In this document: in pieces, positions 33,957 through 36,330 of the stretch
Layout of the letters: every line of letters begins with the position of its first letter
How positions within the stretch are numbered: position 1 is the first letter of the stretch
Assembly (NCBI RefSeq): GCF_001668725.1
Contig: NZ_LZKL01000079.1
Span: forward strand, 1 to 36,330
From: Mycobacterium sp. E787
GTDB taxonomy: Bacteria; Actinomycetota; Actinomycetes; Mycobacteriales; Mycobacteriaceae
Length of the DNA stretch: 36,330 bases
Reading direction: 5' to 3'
Made by a program: the position numbers and the translations under genes
Notes under the pieces: model-generated
Told to the model about the DNA's origin: nothing
What the model saw: the letters and a program-made list of their open reading frames with translations, nothing else
Databases searched by the model: none

Positions 33957-36330
33957 CGCCGCCGCGACTCTGCTGGGCCGGCTTGTTGCGCCTCGCCGCA
34001 GTGGTTGCCATCGTGGCCGGTTGTGCGGTGCTCGTCGGGCCCGCCCCGCGCGCCGCCGCGGGTGAGCCGGGCGACACCCCCTTCGTCCGTGTCCGCATCG
34101 ACCAGGTGACCCCGGACATGGTCACCACCACCAGCCCGCCCGTCGTCACCGTCAGCGGCATGGTCACCAACATCGGTGACCGCCCGGTCCGCGACGTCAT
34201 GGTCCGGCTCGAGCACGCCCCGGCCGTCGCCGACTCGGCGGCGCTGCGCACCTCCCTGGACGGCAGCACCGACCAGTACCAGCCGGCCGCCGACTTCCTC
34301 ACCGTCGCCCCCGAACTGCAGCGCGGGCAACAGGCCGGCTTCACCCTGTCCGCCCCGCTGCGCGCGGCGGCCAAGCCGTCGCTGGGGATGGACAAGCCCG
34401 GCATCTATCCCGTCCTGGTCAACGTCAACGGCACACCCGACTACGGGGCCCCGGCCCGGCTCGACAACGCGCGCTTCCTGCTGCCGGTGGTCGGCGTGCC
34501 GCCCGATCATGCCGACGACGTGAACTCCGCCGTCGCGCCCGACACCTCCAAACCGGTGTTGATGACGATGCTGTGGCCGCTGGCCGACCGGCCGCGGCTC
34601 GCCCCCGGCGTTCCCGGCGGCACCATCCCGGTCCGGTTGGTCGACGACGACCTGGCCACCTCGCTGGCCACCGGCGGCCGCCTCGACATCCTGCTGTCCG
34701 CGGCCGAGGTCGCCACCAGCCACGACGTCGACCCCGACGGCGCCGTCGGCCGCGCGCTGTGCCTGGCCGTGGACCCCGACCTGCTGGTCACGGTCAACGC
34801 GATGACCCTCGGCTACGTGGTGTCCGATTCACCCGACGGCCCCGCGCAGCTGCCGGGCACCCCGACGCATCCGGGCACCGGACAGGCGGCCGCAACCGAC
34901 TGGCTGAACCGCCTGCGCACGCTGGCCCACCGCACCTGCGTGACGCCGCTGCCCTATGCCCAGGCGGACCTGGACGCGCTGCAACGCGTCAATGACCCGG
35001 GGCTGACCGCGGCGGCCACCACCGGCGTCGGCGGCATCGTCGATCGCATCCTCGACGTGGCCTCCATCCGCGGGGCGACGCCGCTGCCCGACGGCCCGCT
35101 GACGGGCCGGGCGGTCGGCCTGCTCGGCAGCAACGACAGCACCGTCGCGATCGCCGCCGCGGACCTATCCGCCCAGGAGTCGGCGAGCGACACCCCCGCC
35201 GGCGTCGACACCGCGCCCCGGCGGCTGTCGCCGCAGGTGGTGGTCGCGCCGTTCGACCCGGCCGTCGGGGCCGCGCTGGCCGGCGCGGGCAACAGCCCCA
35301 TCACCCCCACCTACCTCGACTCCGCGCTGGCCGTTCCTCTCTCGCACGACTCGACCACCGCCCGGCGCGAGGACGCGCTGGGTTCCATCTTCTGGCACGC
35401 CCTGCAGCGCGACGCCGCGCCGCGCACCCAGCTGCTGGTCCCGCCGGCGACGTGGAACCTGCAGGCCGATGACGCGCAGGTCATCCTCACCGCGCTGGCG
35501 ACCACCATCCGGTCCGGTTTGGCGCTGCCCCGACCGCTGCCGGCCGTCATCGCAGAGGCCAACGAGGCCCCGCAGGGCCGCGCCGAGCCGGCGCGGGCGG
35601 CCACCGACGGAGTGCTGCGGGGCCGATTCAGCGACGACGTGACCGGCACCATCGCCGGCCAGGTCGGGCGGCTGTGGGGGCTGACGTCGGCGTTGACCAC
35701 CGACGAGCGCACCGGGCTGACCGGCGTGCAGTACACCGCGCCGCTGCGCGAGGACATGCTGCGGGCGCTGAGCCAGTCCGAACCGCCCGATACCCGCAAC
35801 GGGCTGGCCCAGGAGCGCCTCACGGTGGTCGCCAAGACGATCAACGACCTGTTCGGCGCCGTCACGATCGTCAACCCGGGCGGCTCCTACACCCTGGCCA
35901 CCGAGCACAGCCCCCTGCCGCTGGCGCTGCACAACGGCCTCGCCGTGCCGATCAAGGTGCGGCTGCAGGTCGACGCGCCGCCCGGCATGCGGGTCACCGA
36001 CGTCGGCCAGATCGAGTTGCCGCCGGGCTACCTGCCGTTGCGGGTGCCGATCGAGGTGAACTTCACCCAGCGCGTCGCGGTCGACGTGACGCTGCGGACC
36101 CCCGACGGGATGCGGCTGGGCGAGCCGGTGCGGTTGTCGGTCCATTCCAACGCCTACGGCAAGGTGCTGTTCGCGATCACGCTGTCCGCCGCGGCGGTGC
36201 TGGTGCTGCTGGCCGGGCGCCGGCTGTGGCACCGCTTCCGCGGCCAGCCCGACCCCGCCGACCTGGACCGCCCCGACCCGCCCCCCCCCCCCCCCCCCGC
36301 CCGGCACGACGAGAAAGGCGGTGGCGTTGG
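33953..36330 (+). CDS. Rv3909-like exported membrane protein, 3' end beyond the window
   Basis: The gene starts at GTG 33953, overlapping the mutT4 stop by 4 bases, and stays open to the window end (about 792 codons). The N-terminus has a hydrophobic signal segment ([19 protein letters not shown]) and the C-terminus one membrane helix (about 36166-36230), followed by a short proline-rich cytosolic tail. Between them is a large outer domain with beta-sandwich text ([23 protein letters not shown]). This is the DUF6049-type protein found between mutT4 and the MurJ/MviN gene in mycobacteria (Rv3909, about 802 residues), so only a few residues are probably missing. Function is unknown; the neighbours suggest a cell-wall role. 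An 18-base C run interrupts the tail coding region. Confidence 0.88.
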   Translation, partial: MTPPRLCWAGLLRLAAVVAIVAGCAVLVGPAPRAAAGEPGDTPFVRVRIDQVTPDMVTTTSPPVVTVSGMVTNIGDRPVRDVMVRLEHAPAVADSAALRTSLDGSTDQYQPAADFLTVAPELQRGQQAGFTLSAPLRAAAKPSLGMDKPGIYPVLVNVNGTPDYGAPARLDNARFLLPVVGVPPDHADDVNSAVAPDTSKPVLMTMLWPLADRPRLAPGVPGGTIPVRLVDDDLATSLATGGRLDILLSAAEVATSHDVDPDGAVGRALCLAVDPDLLVTVNAMTLGYVVSDSPDGPAQLPGTPTHPGTGQAAATDWLNRLRTLAHRTCVTPLPYAQADLDALQRVNDPGLTAAATTGVGGIVDRILDVASIRGATPLPDGPLTGRAVGLLGSNDSTVAIAAADLSAQESASDTPAGVDTAPRRLSPQVVVAPFDPAVGAALAGAGNSPITPTYLDSALAVPLSHDSTTARREDALGSIFWHALQRDAAPRTQLLVPPATWNLQADDAQVILTALATTIRSGLALPRPLPAVIAEANEAPQGRAEPARAATDGVLRGRFSDDVTGTIAGQVGRLWGLTSALTTDERTGLTGVQYTAPLREDMLRALSQSEPPDTRNGLAQERLTVVAKTINDLFGAVTIVNPGGSYTLATEHSPLPLALHNGLAVPIKVRLQVDAPPGMRVTDVGQIELPPGYLPLRVPIEVNFTQRVAVDVTLRTPDGMRLGEPVRLSVHSNAYGKVLFAITLSAAAVLVLLAGRRLWHRFRGQPDPADLDRPDPPPPPPPARHDEKGGGV
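36281..36298 (+). repeat. Run of 18 cytosines inside the Rv3909-like gene
   Basis: An uninterrupted C18 run codes for six prolines near the gene's 3' end. A change of one or two bases would shift the frame of the last residues. It may be a slippage-prone site or a sequencing artefact. Confidence 0.9.

Noticed and set aside
1..36330. tRNA, rRNA, CRISPR arrays and insertion sequences
   Set aside because: I saw no spaced direct repeats, transposase-like proteins with terminal repeats, or RNA gene sequences I could recognise by eye.

Overview
This is high-GC actinobacterial DNA, and the gene content points to a slow-growing Mycobacterium. The evidence is a type VII secretion locus with PE, PPE and Esx genes, frequent GTG starts, 4-base stop/start overlaps, and the pcnA - mutT4 - Rv3909-like order that lies near the replication origin in M. 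tuberculosis. The main block matches the ESX-2 locus (Rv3884c-Rv3895c) in order, protein lengths and sequence as I remember them. No database search was possible, so ortholog names rest on recognition of the translated proteins.

Layout. Bases 1-972 hold the 3' part of a MinD/ParA-like ATPase gene. Bases 969-3252 hold an ECF41-type sigma factor gene (minus) divergent from an NAD(P)-binding NmrA-like gene and a deazaflavin-dependent nitroreductase-family gene (plus). Both sides of the divergent gap carry the same motif, GTAACT-N16-CGTC, which fits a self-regulated sigma module. Bases 3298-20331, all minus, hold the ESX-2 machine. In transcription order it is eccB2, eccC2, PE36, PPE69, esxD, esxC, espG2, a MinD-like ATPase gene, eccD2, mycP2, eccE2 and eccA2. 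Upstream of eccB2 (20335-25617, minus) are a lytic transglycosylase-like gene, a YbaB/EspL-like gene, two Esp-like genes (one a full-length EspK-like gene) and a small membrane protein gene.

Bases 26044-28179 (plus) encode a transmembrane Ser/Thr kinase whose outer part is a duplicated four-cysteine domain. Bases 28223-30947 (minus) hold a compact cassette: a protein of D-x-D-x-D-G repeats, a DUF2563-type small helical protein, and a 622-residue protein with a helical N-terminus and a DUF1023-type alpha/beta hydrolase. In M. tuberculosis this slot, between Rv3906c and the ESX-2 genes, holds esxF-esxE-cpnT and the immunity gene. Here it looks as if a different candidate effector sits there. 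Next come pcnA (minus), a vapBC pair (minus), mutT4 (plus) and an Rv3909-like membrane protein gene that runs off the window.

How they fit together. EccB2, C2, D2 and E2 form the membrane channel and MycP2 is the attached protease. EccA2 and EspG2 are cytosolic chaperone partners. EsxC/EsxD and PE36/PPE69 are the likely substrates. The EspK-, EspL- and transglycosylase-like proteins are likely accessory or substrate-handling factors. No ESX-1 genes flank eccA2 where M. tuberculosis has mycP1; the sigma-factor module takes that place. The best candidates for undescribed biology are the hydrolase/DUF2563/calcium-repeat cassette, the kinase with the duplicated cysteine-rich ectodomain, and the divergent ECF41 promoter pair.
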